Positions 30,920 to 43,355 are shown, counted from the first letter of the stretch. The stretch is DNA of 64,000 nt from Paulinella micropora (GCA_009731375.1 BJOX01000263.1:418810-482809), one strand, 5' to 3'. Translations and numbers: made by a program. The notes: generated from the sequence alone by a model not told the origin.

Positions 30920-33900
30920 TGCAGCACGGGTTCACCATTTGGAAGTTGCCCCCTGTCGAAGCACGCTCGTCCATCGACGAGGCCCAAAGGATCAAGCCAA
31001 CAGACTACATCCCTCTCAAGCCTAAGGCAAGACAAATTGTTTATGAGACAGAGTTTCACCTTTTCGACACGCCGCTTCAAGTGGGCGATCGTCAACTGGC
31101 CACCGTCAGCTACGACTTTCGTCCGGAACCTTTGGCCCAAGCAACTTCATACCCGACCTCCAAGATCAAACAAATCTTCGGCAATCGTGCCAGTGCGCAA
31201 CCGGCAGGTTCTTATGACCTTCTCGCAACGTCCCAAGCCCACCTCTACGGCCGCACAGTCAATCTCTTCATGTCCGACAGGAAAAGACAAGGAAACCAGC
31301 GGAAACTGATGAAGAAAACGAAGAACCGGAGGAGGTAGAGGAGGATTCTGTCGATAAAAACGATTCTACCTACGTCCCCACCGACGAAGACGAAGACGAA
31401 GTCCATTATCATGACAACCCTTCAGTCAAAAAGCCAAACTCCGCCATTTCCAAAAGAACCCGTCATCAGCATCACAAGCGCACCCTTGTGAAAAGACATA
31501 AAACGCAGACGTCCCCGGACACGTCCGCTACTACTTCACCGGTACTCTCCCACTTAAGTCCCGCGCCGACTTTGATGTGATTACCCAACAAGACAAGGTC
31601 AATGACCAACTCGCGTGGTCGGCCCTCCGAGACTCTCGACGGGCGTCTACCTCGAGAAGTAGCCCTGCGGCACGACCCCTCGTTTTTGAATCATCACGGG
31701 CAACCTCATCATCTGCATCATCATCGTCATCGCCGCTGGTGACTTCGATTTCGCCATCACAAGCAGCATCGTCATCATCTCAGGCGTCATCATCTTTATC
31801 GCCACCGCTATTGCCAGCAGTTGCGGCGCCCCCACAGGCCGTACTACCGTCCGCAGCGGCCTTTGGTCCATCGGCATCGGCCCCTGCACAACTTTTGCCG
31901 CAACAGCTTCAGGATGCGTTGGCAGACCCTCCGCCGCCCTCGGTTTTACCTGTACCTCTGATGTCTAGCCGTTCACGCATGACAAGGAGTAATTCAGGTA
32001 AACAGGAATGGTCCCCGTATACGCCAGCTTCCCCGTCATCCTCACCATCCAAGATCGAGACGCCACCCCGCTCTACACAACGAGCTACCCATCGGATCCA
32101 AGGACTAAGCAAAGAAGCTGAACAGGCACTACAAATCGCGTCTAGTAGCTCATCGTCATCGTCCAGCAGCTCATCATCCTTGTCGGGTGGCTCGCCGGTG
32201 TCATCCTCGCCCCCTGCGTTTCAATCAGGTGGCGAGACCTCCGGCGGCTACGCATTCGCTTAGCCCGCTTGGCAACTTCATGACCCGGGATCCAACATGG
32301 AAAGATCGTCAAGATATGGGACAACCGCGTACTCTGTCAAGCAGAGACCCTTCGACCCCAGTACCACCGACTCCATTATCCCCCGAACCTGAACAATTCG
32401 TAAAAGTCGCCTCGTGGCCACCTGCGCATTGCAATGGTTTCACCGGCTTCACTAAACGCCCAGGTGAGCGAATGTATGCGGAAGCTGAACTGTACGGATC
32501 TCCAGGCACGGACGCAAAACTATATATATCTCGAGATACTACGCCACCTATTTCCCGACATTGGCAATGGCAATGTTCCCAGGCACCAACCCCAGATGTA
32601 GGCATTTGGGTTACTGGATCCCCAAGCATCTCACCATGCCAAGATCTATGGCCTGACAACACCATAGTGCCAAACGTTATCCCACGCGTGGAACGCCATA
32701 TTACTCAATCGGAGGCAACTGGGAATAACACCTACATCATCCGGCCGATGGAGACCCTCCCATGTTTACATCAGCCGAGATTGGGCTTAATGCATCAATG
32801 GATTACATTACCCACGTTCCACACCTTACCTGGACCTTCGCCCCAGGTGCTGCTACCTCCATCACTGGCCAGCCACGCACGCGCGAAAGCAAGACTTACT
32901 TGTACATGAGCCACGACACTGGTACGGAACAACCCATTGGTCCTTTCCACACCTTTTTGAGTTCGACCAAGCCCTTGCCGACTTTAATCGGTTTCGTCCC
33001 ACTCTACTGATGCAGTACTATTGGCCCCCACGCAACTCGGCACATGGGATGGACCCCCTCACCTTCGAGGGCTACACACATGGCCTCGCCATCGTTGCAA
33101 AGGAAGTCATACCGGCTGGGGTTATCAATACCGAATCGATGTGCTTGTTTCGTGCTGGTGGTTCACCAGCGCCAAAGATGACCTGTCGCGGGACAGTCCC
33201 ACTTTCGGAATACGCGCTGCGAGACATCCTCAACATCGAAAAAGGTGCTACCATGATATCACGGCTTCACCAGCACAATGTTGCAGCTGTCACCTTCACT
33301 TCTGCCCACAGAATGGAAGAAACACCGCACAACTCGTCGCCTCCTCCCTAGTTGGCCCCAATATCGAGCCCACCGGGGACATTGGCGACAAGGAATGGCT
33401 TACTGTCCCGTTGGACGCCCATGGGGATATAGATCTTCATATTGCGGCTTACTTGTGGGTGCCAACCCCAACAGCTCCCCCTTGGCAGCCATCCTCGAAG
33501 GTCAACTTTTATTTCCATGGTGCAGCATGGAGGACCCCACTCCTGAGCACATGTCTTTCTCCCCACAAGTGGATGGAGGAGGAACATACATACGTCGCGT
33601 TTTCCGACTTCCGACACGCGAACGCTGTTTCGCCCTACAACACTACTTTCACCGCCTTCCGTGTAAGGACCCGATTTGGTTCAAGATCCTCCCTATGGAC
33701 CATTACTACGACGAAGGCAGTGAATGGTCGGAAAAACGCATGGTCAGAGAACGATCCTACGAATGTATCGTGGACCTACCGCGCAGCTTTTTCGACTATT
33801 GTAGCATCACCGCCTACTACACAGACGAAAAGGCCCGGTGATTCGCAGATACCAGACAACAAACGAACATCGACACTTTCATGAGTGGAAGACGAATGCG

Positions 33901-35846
33901 AACCACTCTTTCACCGCTTACTTGGGAGACGACCATACCCAGTTCGGACGTTGGACCAATCTCAAGACAGAGCGCATGGGAACGGTCCTCAGCATGTTCT
34001 ACACGGAGTTAAAGATGAGTGTTCAGGATCTTAAGTACGAAGTTCTGTTGACCAACGTACCAGGAGGAAGCTGTACGACACTTTCCCCTGAAGAAACCAG
34101 AGACAACTATCATATCGGCTACCCCCACAGAGACCTCATCCACCCAGGTTTTGATGTCCAGCCACACCTGCCACGCGAACTGCTACGCAGCTCATGGTCA
34201 GACCCAACCCAGATCGATGACTCTCCGGCGAAATCCGACAGCAATTCTGGTTCTTCATCGAGTTCCAGCTCCGCATCCAGCTCCTTATCGAGCTCGTCAT
34301 CTAGCTCGACCTCATCTTCATCGACGATGGTTTCAGCTCCGCCTCCACAGGCCCCAGCTTCGCCACCATCGGCCCAGCTCAGCCACCGCTGACCCAAAAT
34401 CAGCCTCCAGTGGTTTCAGCCCAGCCACCACCGGCCCCGGCTCATTTACCAGCGGCCACTGGCTCCGACCCACCGACCGCACCGTTGCCACAAACAACTC
34501 ATGCGCACCCTATTCAACTACAGCCCTCATCTGGCTGCAAGCCGAGTGAAATCAAGAAGCACAAAGACGACGACGACTCGAAAGGCGGTGGACACGGCCC
34601 CTTTTCGTCATCGTCGAACAGTTCATCGTCTGGCACCTCGTCATCGAAGCCGGCGACGACTTCGACAGCTGCAGCCTCTCCTCCTCACTCGATGACACGA
34701 CGGTCACAACAACCTCCGAACAAGGACGATGAAATCGAACCACACGGAATCCGATCTGACCCCTTTTCGATTTTTCCAGGCATTTTCCGCCTTCGTGATG
34801 TAAACCCGACCCTTCGTACAGACATCCGTTTTGCCCTTCTATAAAGGATCAACCTTTGGCACCACCAAGGTTTTATCACATCGTACGCTCACGGCAACAG
34901 CAACGCCGCCACGGCAACGATCCATGGTAACACTTACCCTAAAGCCAAAATCGGAATCTGGACGAAGGTCAACCTTTTAGTAAACGAAGGTCAGCGAACA
35001 GGCATGATATCCCACAGCCACAACCTGATTTCGAAAATGGCGCCCGTGAGCACAACTTTCCAGACGGAGTCTTTGCTTTCCAAGCATCGACCTGACGTGG
35101 ACAACATGCCCACTGGTGTGAATGCAATTGCCCAACGTGCGATTCCAGAAACCGTACATCACCACCATCACGACCACGTCCCTTTAACGTGTCAGCGATA
35201 AATCCAGCAATTGGCTACCGTCTACGCCAAGCGATCGTTGATGAACTTAACTACTTCGCCAATTGTGGTAAGATCATCCCTTTCTCCATGGACGCTGCCA
35301 GATTCAACAGTTCAGCTGCTATCAACGGAGTCCTCCCCCTCAAGGAGAAACGACACCTCCTTGCAACTCTGGGACGAGATAGAATGAGCTTTGCATACTG
35401 TTCAGAGTCCATCACGAAGTCAGCCTGTCTCTCCCGATCATCGAGCTGTACCTCCAAGGCGACGATTTCTCGACCATAAACACCCGGGTCACCCGCGACA
35501 GGTGTTTGGTTCCAGACCTGCTCCTGTGGAAATCGCGGCACCCGAACCTCAGTCTAGGCAAGGCCGGCGACACCGCCGTCGCCATAGACGCAAATTTAAA
35601 GGCAGGAACCAAAACCCCCAGCCCCGGCATCCTCCCGCACGTCCAGCCCCATGGTCGGACGTTCCCGAGAATCACCAAAATGCCACACGCCTGGCTCACC
35701 CAGTGGTCGTCCCGCGAAGTCGCCGCCAACCCAACATGCTCGCTCGGCCTGATACTGACTCGACCCAGTCTCTGAACAATATGCAAAGCCGCGCCGGACA
35801 ACCAAGTCTGGAGCTCTCCAGACTCTACTCAATTGAGGCCGCCTGA
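30898..35846 (+). pseudogene. Unassigned middle coding region of the large LTR element
   Basis: Frames at 30898-31338, 31577-32263, 32187-32909, 33010-33351, 33278-33841, 33838-34392, 34410-34844 and shorter ones. Long serine tracts occur three times (31690-31800 with 32130-32180, 34240-34325, 34600-34690), separated by Pro/Thr/Trp-rich parts such as YDEGSEWSEKRMVRERSYE. I looked for the integrase zinc and D,D-35-E motifs and for RT motifs in all three plus frames and found none I would defend. This may be a very divergent polyprotein broken by frameshifts, or non-canonical cargo. Confidence 0.4.
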
Positions 35847-37223
35847 CTCTGTGGCGCTTTTGGCTGGCAACGCATTGCCCATCCCGTACGTGGATTCCCC
35901 AAAGGAAGATCCCGCGCAAACAGATCCTAGGTTTCCTACAGAGACAGTCAACCCGGACCTCACCAGACCTCAACAAGACCAGCTCTGGGACCTCATTCGC
36001 AATTACGAACAAACTGTTCTTTCTCTTCGGTCAACACCGAACGCCAAGCCGGTTACGGCCCCATGCCCGCGCTGGACTCCGGCAGAACGCGAACATCTCT
36101 CAAATTGGACTACGGACACCATCAACGTGGGCACATGGAACTACACCTCCGCGCAACGTATATGGAGATTCGCAGTCACCCAAATGGAGAACATGGGGAT
36201 ATCGAGAAGGATGCCCATCCGGATACACGGATCGGCTACCTTCACCCTACAACCCCAGTCCCTCTGGTCCCTAACCAACTTTCGAACCAAGTTTGTGACA
36301 CACCCGGCGCTCATGGATCGACGTCTGCGCCTCGCCCGGAAAATCACGAACTAACGCTACCCGGCATGGCCAACAATGCCTGCCGTGTACCCCCTTTTGC
36401 AACCTTGAAAGAATCCATCCCCGAGGCCACACCGCCGCCCTGCCCCAACCAAGTGTGCGCTCCGTTGTGACGTCTACCTACAGATGTCAACCACAGAGGC
36501 GTCACTGGCACGCTACACGCTGGCACTGACCATCGCGCCCCGGTCATCCTAACCTTCTTTCATAAGTTCAGGAACACGGAAACCCACAATGACTGGACGA
36601 CCTACACGCAATATGCCTATGGCGTCATGTATGGAGTTCAACAGTGCCGCTACTTCCGTAACGCTAACCACTGGGAACTTACCATCGCCGCCAACCCCAG
36701 ACCACTCATGTGGTCATGGCAAACTCGCTACCCTTTGGTCATCGGATGGATTCCGAAATATCTAAAGACACTGGGACCCAAAATCAAATACTCCCCTGGT
36801 AAACAGACACCACTCCAGGATGATTTGCCTCGTGCTCCCCGCATGAACCCAGCTGTCCCGACCCAAGTCGATGAAGCCGCAGCTACCATAGCGCTCCTCG
36901 CAACCATGCCAATGCCCAGAGCAGACTCTACCCTGTGGCTTACTACCGAAGACACAAATGCTGCTTTGGAGACGAAGCTCAAATCTCTCCCATGCCACAT
37001 CATCCGCGCGAGCCTAACAAAGACAAACGCTCAAGCCCCGTGGGATCTGGCTATCGTCATACCGCCGGCTGACCGTCCTGTGAACGTCGCGCGGGCCATG
37101 TTCTCCCTTCGCAAGCCGTTTGCTCTGCTCATTCCGGACGATACCGTCACGCTATCCCACATCGTACCCTTCCACCGGCAACAGTCGATGAGTGTCACCA
37201 AAAACAATTTAAAGACAATTTAG
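35833..37223 (+). pseudogene. 3' coding region with degenerate RNase H-like segment
   Basis: Between 36483 and 36845 one frame follows the course of a Ty3-type RNase H: a first Asp (TDVNHRGVTGTLHAG), a VILTFFHKFRN strand, TTYTQYAYGVMYGVQQCRYF where T-x-E-R-E-A-L-A normally stands, NPRPLMW for TDHKPLLWL, and KIKYSPGKQTPLQDDLPRAP for the closing YxPGKxNxxADxLSRxP. The catalytic Glu and second Asp are not kept, so it should be inactive. Upstream, LTRPQQDQLWDLIRNYEQTV resembles the stretch before an RT, but only about 170 codons lie between, too few for an RT palm. About 125 further codons follow to a stop at 37223; no integrase. Confidence 0.5.
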
Positions 37224-37978
37224 TTTGGTTACTCTTTGGCCTCCACATGGAATGGAGCTACAAATACCCTCTTGTCGCTACTTCACGCGCTCCCCGCACC
37301 GCTTAAGCGAGTCAACTTTGGCACCGTTTTAAAAGAAGAATAGGAACAGCGATTGGTTTCTCACCACAGTTCCTTAGCGCCACTTAGGTATCATCATCAT
37401 CGGCGATTCCTCCACATGAGGAATAGCCATCCCCCATCACTCTCAAGTGGGTTTTTACCCATCGTAATGGCTTCACCCGCCCCCGCCCAGCGCTTTTCCC
37501 ACTTGAACCGTCATCGTCCCTAGAAATATTACGCCTGACCGGTGTACCCATGTAAGTCCTTGATCGCCTCTTATGCCTGCAGGTCAACGATTATTCTCAC
37601 CGAACTTGAACCCCTCAGTGGTTATATCGGCACGACACACTTGGTGCTTCATTGGTTCATCTTGGCTATGAGATACCCGGCCACCTAATTTTCCACGGCT
37701 CGACATCGCCTCCCGATATGAACGCTCGCTACTGCGCCTCAATTGTCCCAGTCCCGCTGCAAATCATGGATATCCGGCCCCGGCTGTTCATCATCCGCAT
37801 CGCGCCAGTATAGACGCATCCTTCTTCTACTCTCCCATGGTTTAAGAGACTCACCTACCTCTCTTTTTCCTTTTGAACATTTTTTTTAGTGAGACAACAT
37901 ACTTCGTTCGTTAATCACTCATTCTGTACGCAACTCAACTCAACCGTTAGGTCTGGGGGGGGGGGGGGGCTATCAGAC
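37224..37978 (+). other. 3' non-coding part of the large element with poly-G tract
   Basis: About 750 bases without a supported gene, ending in a 15-G run at 37955-37969, nine bases before the 3' LTR. The G run is a possible polypurine tract. Confidence 0.6.
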
Positions 37979-38582
37979 TGAGCACCTTAACGACCGGCCA
38001 AAACCTTTACCGTTGATAAGACACTCTTTTTGACCGGTTCATTAGATTCTCCTCTGCACGACGTTTCGACTTCACTAACTCGTTTTCGATTTCGTTCAGA
38101 AATGATTTCAAACGATCAGTTCAAAGTTCTTTTTAGCTATTGCCGTTTTCCTGTTCGTATTACCTTTTTTCCTGATTTTCCCGTGAAACACGCTTTACGG
38201 TAAATTTGCGAACAAGGACGGAAAAGCACAATATCTACCTTGTCTTCCGTTGCCAGTCATTTTCGCCTTGAGGCTTCCCAAATCAATTTGGGGAATTTTC
38301 AAGTCCAACAACCCGACACTATCCGTTTGATGACTGTTAACTTGAAGACTCGCGACACTATCCGTTTGAGAACGGGAGACCTCACAATCTACGTTCTGCA
38401 CTTGACCGTACGTTGCACCCAAGCCTGCCAAGAGTTCGAAATTACGTAAATAAACGAAGTGACCTCTCTCTACTATTTACTGGTATTTCACCTGCTCACA
38501 TTGAGTCAGGACTCAAAGCAGCCATAGTGTTCTATTAAGAGTTCGTTGTATCTGCCTACTTGAAGAGTTGTATACAAACTCA
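37979..38582 (+). repeat. 3' LTR of the large element
   Basis: 604 bases, TGAG to CTCA. Differences from the 5' LTR include AAAACC/ACAACC, TTTTCGCC/TTTTCG and a few single bases. piggyBac transposase sequence resumes directly after it. Confidence 0.9.
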
Positions 38583-39950
38583 CACAAGAATAGCATCTAT
38601 TTCAGCCTCATGACCTTCCTTAACAGCCCTTTCGCGACCAAGGATTTAAAATATCCCGGCCTGCCGTCACCTTTCATTAGATTATTTGTTGGCCAAAACA
38701 GTGACAGAAAATGCATGTACGCGTTGGTGAGAATGAAGTCAATCCGCGTTAAAAGATGAATAATGCAAAGCTACGGCCTGGCAGCGCGGGACTTGTTGCT
38801 GTGAGTGAGAAAAACGCGCATTCCGAGGTTTACCCTCCAAAGTAGTAGAGCAAGTAGCTATAATCTGCTGCTGATTATGATCGTTTTGGTTGACTGCGAG
38901 CAGCTTAACCCCATCCTTTTCGCATGTAGCTGAGGCTAAATCCCCCTTGGCCCCTCCCCTTGAGCTATGAAGTAACCTCACTGGAAACCCTGAGTGCGCA
39001 GTCTTAACCATGCCCACAAAATCACATCCCCTTTGCTTCATCTCCATGGCTGTTTTGACAGAGGCAAACCACGAATCACCGACAAAGATACGGCCCGTTC
39101 CCCACCACGGCTTCGTCAACCTAAGCGTAGTTGCAGTAGTAACCCCCAGAGCAGCCGCAAACTCTTTTTGTCGACATCTCACTTGCCCCTCAACCATCTC
39201 CATTGCGATACAGATGCCCGATTCCACGTCACAGGCTGATACTCCCTCCCAACAGGGATCGGCTTCCTGGGGACCACCATTTTGCCAGGCATTTTATCTC
39301 CTGTATACTGCCCCATGCTTTCATTAACAGTAATAATAAGTCCTGGCACTATGGATTGCTCTGCCTTCTTGCCAACTGCCTCAGCAAAAGCACGAATGGG
39401 GAGAAAAGGGTCAGTGTCTGATGAGGGGGGCCAAATGTCAAACATCTGAAAATAGCATCGAACCGATTGAGGGCCATAAACTTACCAAAGTCATCCCCCG
39501 GCAGGCCGTCTGTGCCCACTTCACTTACTTGGATAGTTGATTTGTCAATAGGCAGGACAGTCAATAATACCAATGATAACTGAAAATGCGACAAACCAGC
39601 ACCTAAGTTAGTCAGTTTGTGACGTGGAAGTCAAAGAGTCAGTTCTTTTATTTATACGAGTTATTAAAGTGCGTTTCCATACTACGTGATAGTCTTGCTA
39701 GCCTACGGTAGCCCGGATAGATCCTGAAAGGGGTCGGTAAAGGTTCCACGATGGGTAGCTTCCCAAAGCCCCAGTGACACCTCCTGCGGCCCCTATCTGC
39801 TAATGATATACAAATTAGGAGGCCTAAAAACGCCCAAAACACATCCTCTGTAAGGGGGGATCTCATACGGGGGGTTGGATCTTTTGCGAGCTCCACGGAA
39901 ATGAGGTTGAGTATAGTTGGCAACATCTCAGTAGGGAAAAAATGCATAAA
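38583..39950 (-). pseudogene. piggyBac transposase main body, several frameshifts
   Basis: Reading down the minus strand from 39950: PTEMLPTILNLISVEL and MRSPLTEDVFWAFLGLLIC (N-terminal part of DDE_Tnp_1_7), a break, GDDFGKFMALNRFDAIFRCL, a break, ITVNESMGQYTGDKMPGK with RKPIPVGREYQP (the region of the first catalytic Asp, here Asn in VNES rather than DES), then RIFVGDSWFASVKTAMEMKQ (second catalytic Asp, GDSWF for VDNWF) and DFVGMVKTAHSGFP. Next to the LTR another frame gives RIDFILTNAYMHFLSLFW and FKSLVAKGLL, typical of the region before the zinc ribbon. The frame changes at least four times and the first Asp is lost, so the enzyme is inactive. Confidence 0.75.
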
Positions 39951-39966
39951 GTGCCTGCAGTTGATA

Positions 39967-39967
39967 C

Positions 39968-39998
<31 letters not shown>

Positions 39999-40036
39999 AA
40001 AAATNNNNNNNNNNATGCATAAAGTGCCTGCAGTTG

Positions 40037-40068
<32 letters not shown>
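39967..40068. repeat. Two poly-A tracts around a gap with duplicated flank
   Basis: ATGCATAAAGTGCCTGCAGTTG precedes a poly-A tract on both sides of the 10-N gap at 40005-40014. The repeated flank suggests that two contig ends overlap and were not merged, so one copy is probably artificial. Confidence 0.75.
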
Positions 40069-40071
<3 letters not shown>

Positions 40072-40451
40072 ACAAATTTACAAATGACGCAAAAAAGGTA
40101 GCAAAGTGGACACCATGATTAAGAAAAAAGAAGCATCATCAATACTAGACTAGAAATTTTATCTTCTCTCTTTAATCTCTCTGCAAGTTTATAACATAAT
40201 TCAAAAAATAGGGGGGAACAGAAAGAGGAAGTCTAGAGGAGTTGTCATGCTGCTGGCATAGATCATCAAATAAAAATCAACAGAGGGAGAAATTTGAGTA
40301 CGTACAGGGTGGGGTCGATGTCAAATTTTTGATTCATCGACGCCGTGACCTCGCCTTGTGGCGAGATCGATCGCTGCTCGGGTCCACGGTCTGAGGACCC
40401 AAGACCTAGTTGAATCACTTCAATCAGATATGAGTTTTGCTTTCTCTTCAG

Positions 40452-40876
40452 CTACTTGCTGGGCCCGGGTGTGTAGGGGCTGGGGTTGTAAACAGGAGGG
40501 CCTTCGTCGTCACCCCCCTCCTCATCATCGTGACGGTCGTTTTCCGCCTCCACCTTCTGCTCCTTCTCATCCTCCTTCTGCTCTTGCTCCTGCTCCTCCT
40601 GCTCCTCCTCTTCGTCCTCTGAAACATCCATCTCCATCTCTTCTCCGTCACCATTTATGAACTTATCATAGTAAAACCTCCCTGCCTGCACTTGAAGGAG
40701 CATGGTTTGCAGTTCTTCTCAAACACATAATAATCCTTCCCATCAAAACGCATGGTAACGAATGCTTTCTCTTTCTTGGATTCTCGTTTTTTTAGTGACT
40801 GTCCCCAAAGCACCAATGTCAAGGTAAGTCGGATCACAAAATTTTTTCTTGGCTCAGGCACTGCCAAACTTCGCAA
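40452..40876 (-). pseudogene. Probable N-terminal part of the piggyBac transposase
   Basis: From about 40760 down: MRFDGKDYYVFEKNCKPCSF, a frame change, RFYYDKFINGDGEEMEMDVS, then a long Glu/Asp/Gln stretch and PPVYNPSPYTPGP. Acidic N termini are common in piggyBac transposases and position and strand fit, but no diagnostic motif is present, so this is inference. Confidence 0.4.
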
Positions 40877-41150
40877 CAGCGATCGAAAGGGTGCTGCCCA
40901 CCTCCATGATCTTTTTTGCTCGCAACGACTTCACGTGGAAAAAAAGCCAATCTGAGGGTCAGCACTTGTCGAATTAACTAAATAACTTCTAATCAAAGGA
41001 CTGAGCAGTAATATCAGTATCAGTCGATTTCTAGATAATTTTCCTATATTTTTCTAAAGTTTATTTTACAAAATCAGCACCGGTTGTCTCGGAAGAATTT
41101 TTTGAAAACCAGTCACTAAAAAGTGATGCCTGATGCCGGCCGGCATCACC

Positions 41151-41782
41151 AGGCACATAAACACTATGACGATTTTTTCATTTTTGCTTTGATTCATTAC
41201 GACAGGTTTCACTTTGAAATTGCTCAGCATATATTAATACAAATGCTATTTTAATGAAAAGTATATACATATCAGTGTTCCTTGAAACTCAGTGAACTGA
41301 ATTCTTACGTTCTTCATTCATTATGTGCTCCTTACACATCAGAAACTAGCTATGTGTATATTATAGAATCCTCTGACCGGCCACTGGCACCATTTTTCCA
41401 GTGTAAAAAAAATATTTCCCCAGCTCAACCAAAAAACACGTAGAATTTCCTAGGCAATCGTGAAACTTCACGCTCAAAAATGTGCGGGCAGGAGGAAGTA
41501 GCAAAAAAGTTACTGGTTGGATGCAAGAATGCTTACAACGCAAGAACCATCATACCTCAATTTATTTTAGTCATGTAGAATTCAAAGCCTGGGTAATCAC
41601 TTAAATAAATTAAATCGTACCTTGAAATTAAGTGAAAATTAAACTGTCATTTATTAGCTTTTTGATGGGCAGCTAACCGCCTGCATATGATAACTATATC
41701 TTGACTAGACATAGCTCATCTATACATCACTGTGTATAGGGGTATAAGAAAAGGTCGCATATTTACCTATCTGCGACTATAC

Positions 41783-41814
<32 letters not shown>

Positions 41815-41823
41815 GAGAGAAAG

Positions 41824-41880
<57 letters not shown>

Positions 41881-42490
41881 GACCCTACGTGTGTGTACAC
41901 ATTTAATGACTATGCATTCAACAACTTTGGTTTGATAGTTTTGCATCAAGATTAGAGCTGCGGAAATGATGAACATATCTTCTAAAAGCTCAGGAAAAGA
42001 GCTTTCCGATGGTGTGCTCTGCATGTGTGTGTCTGAAATACTGATGGAAAACGATGAGTTCAAAGTTGGATCATTTAACCGCTTGAAGGTCGTGAGTGGT
42101 AAGTGACTATACCATTACTAACAAACATGCCAGATGGTCAGCATTGTAGTGTTGACCTCTGAATGTCATTAGTATTTTTTGGCCCCCCTCCTACTTCTTT
42201 GGGAGAGAAAATGAGAAGAAGGAAAGCGATACCAGGAGAAAGAAAAGGCAAGGAAAAGCGAGAAAGAGGAAGGAAGAGGGAAAGGAAGAGGGAAGAAGAA
42301 GAAGAAGACTCTTTGAAGAAGAAGGAGAAGAAAAGCAATCTACGGTAGTGAAATAACTATATATGGGATGTGCAAAAAAGCGCGTCTGTTCTGTATTATG
42401 CCAAGAAGAAGAAGAAAAGCTATCTAAGATAGTGAAATAACTATATATGGGATGTGCAAAAAAGCACGTCTCTGTTGTTCTGTGTTGTGT
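41151..42490. other. Intergenic DNA with GA/TA array and tandem duplication
   Basis: Mostly AT-rich. A GA-TA-GA compound array lies at 41781-41883. Downstream of the MORN gene stop an 84-base unit with GTGAAATAACTATATATGGG is tandemly duplicated (about 42321-42404 and 42405-42488). No supported gene. Confidence 0.6.
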
Positions 42491-43323
42491 CTAGATGCCG
42501 CCTAGGGAGAGCGCGAGAGAGAGCGGAGATAGCTGGAACATGGATTGCAGATGCACCATGAGCTCAACCTCGGCCAGCAGGGAGTCCATGTACTCTAGCT
42601 GATTCTTGCTCGCTTGTATCTGAGCCAGCGACTCCTTGCTCGCTTGCTGGAGAGAGGCCTGGCGCATGGCCTGCTGTTCTTTGCTGTCTACTGAGCTCTT
42701 GACGGCGGGCTCGATATGGTCGTCTCTGCACACACAGCAGTGTATTTTTATGTGCGTATGCATGTTTATATGTATGTCGGAAGTTTGTGCCGGGTATGTC
42801 ATAGACATAAGAGATGGATTAGATAGATGCTATGCAGCACACCTTATTATCCTATATCCTACCCTATACCCAGTTGCAACGGAAGATTATGCCGTCCGGG
42901 TATGTCATACGTTAGATAGATATGTTTGGTCTATCAGCACTGCATATCCAAGGAGACATAAGCATCCATGCCACCAGTTGGTGGCTGGGACAGTGGGCTG
43001 GAAATGGGAACTAGTCCCCGAAGCTATATGCAGTCTGACATGTGTGCTCTCTATATTAGATATAGGGTTTCTTGATTGGAGCTGATGATTGATTGATGGA
43101 TTGGTGGATTGACCTGCTCTGCAGCACGCCCTGTACCCAGGTGCCGCGGAAGACTGTGCCGTCCGGGTATGTCAGCTCGCCGTAGCCTTGCTTCTTGCCG
43201 TCCTTCAAGAAACCCTCGTACCTATAGCATGGCATGGTATAGTATGGTATAATAGGGTAGGATATAGAGATACATAGAGATAGATAGATAGATAGATAGA
43301 GATAGATAGATAAATAGATAGAT

Positions 43324-43355
<32 letters not shown>

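Larger units (their letters stand above)
27024..38582 (+). mobile_element. Large LTR element, 11.56 kb, inserted in piggyBac relic
   Basis: Flanked by direct repeats of 603 and 604 bases (27024-27626 and 37979-38582) that start TGAG and end CTCA, as LTRs do. They differ at about ten positions (under 2%), which suggests a fairly recent insertion. A 15-G purine run (37955-37969) stands where a polypurine tract belongs. Frames fill almost all of the interior on the plus strand but change every 300-900 bases. A target-site duplication is not obvious (left CATAC, right CACAA). Family unassigned; see the blocks below. Confidence 0.85.
26640..41150 (-). mobile_element. Decayed piggyBac-type transposon split by an LTR element
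   Basis: Transposase pieces on the minus strand lie on both sides of the LTR element at 27024-38582 and are in the right order: N-terminal pieces at 40880-38583, the C-terminal zinc ribbon at 26674-27023. Without the insertion the transposon would be about 2.95 kb. GATGCC-GGCATC palindromes sit at 26640-26657 and 41131-41148, near the outer edges. I did not find convincing terminal repeats or TTAA duplications, so the outer limits are provisional. Confidence 0.7.

Noticed and set aside
27627-37978. Reading the alternating frames as a chain of small overlapping genes
   Set aside because: Overlaps of a few bases with GTG starts would suit bacteria, but this is eukaryotic DNA between LTRs. One broken polyprotein is more likely.
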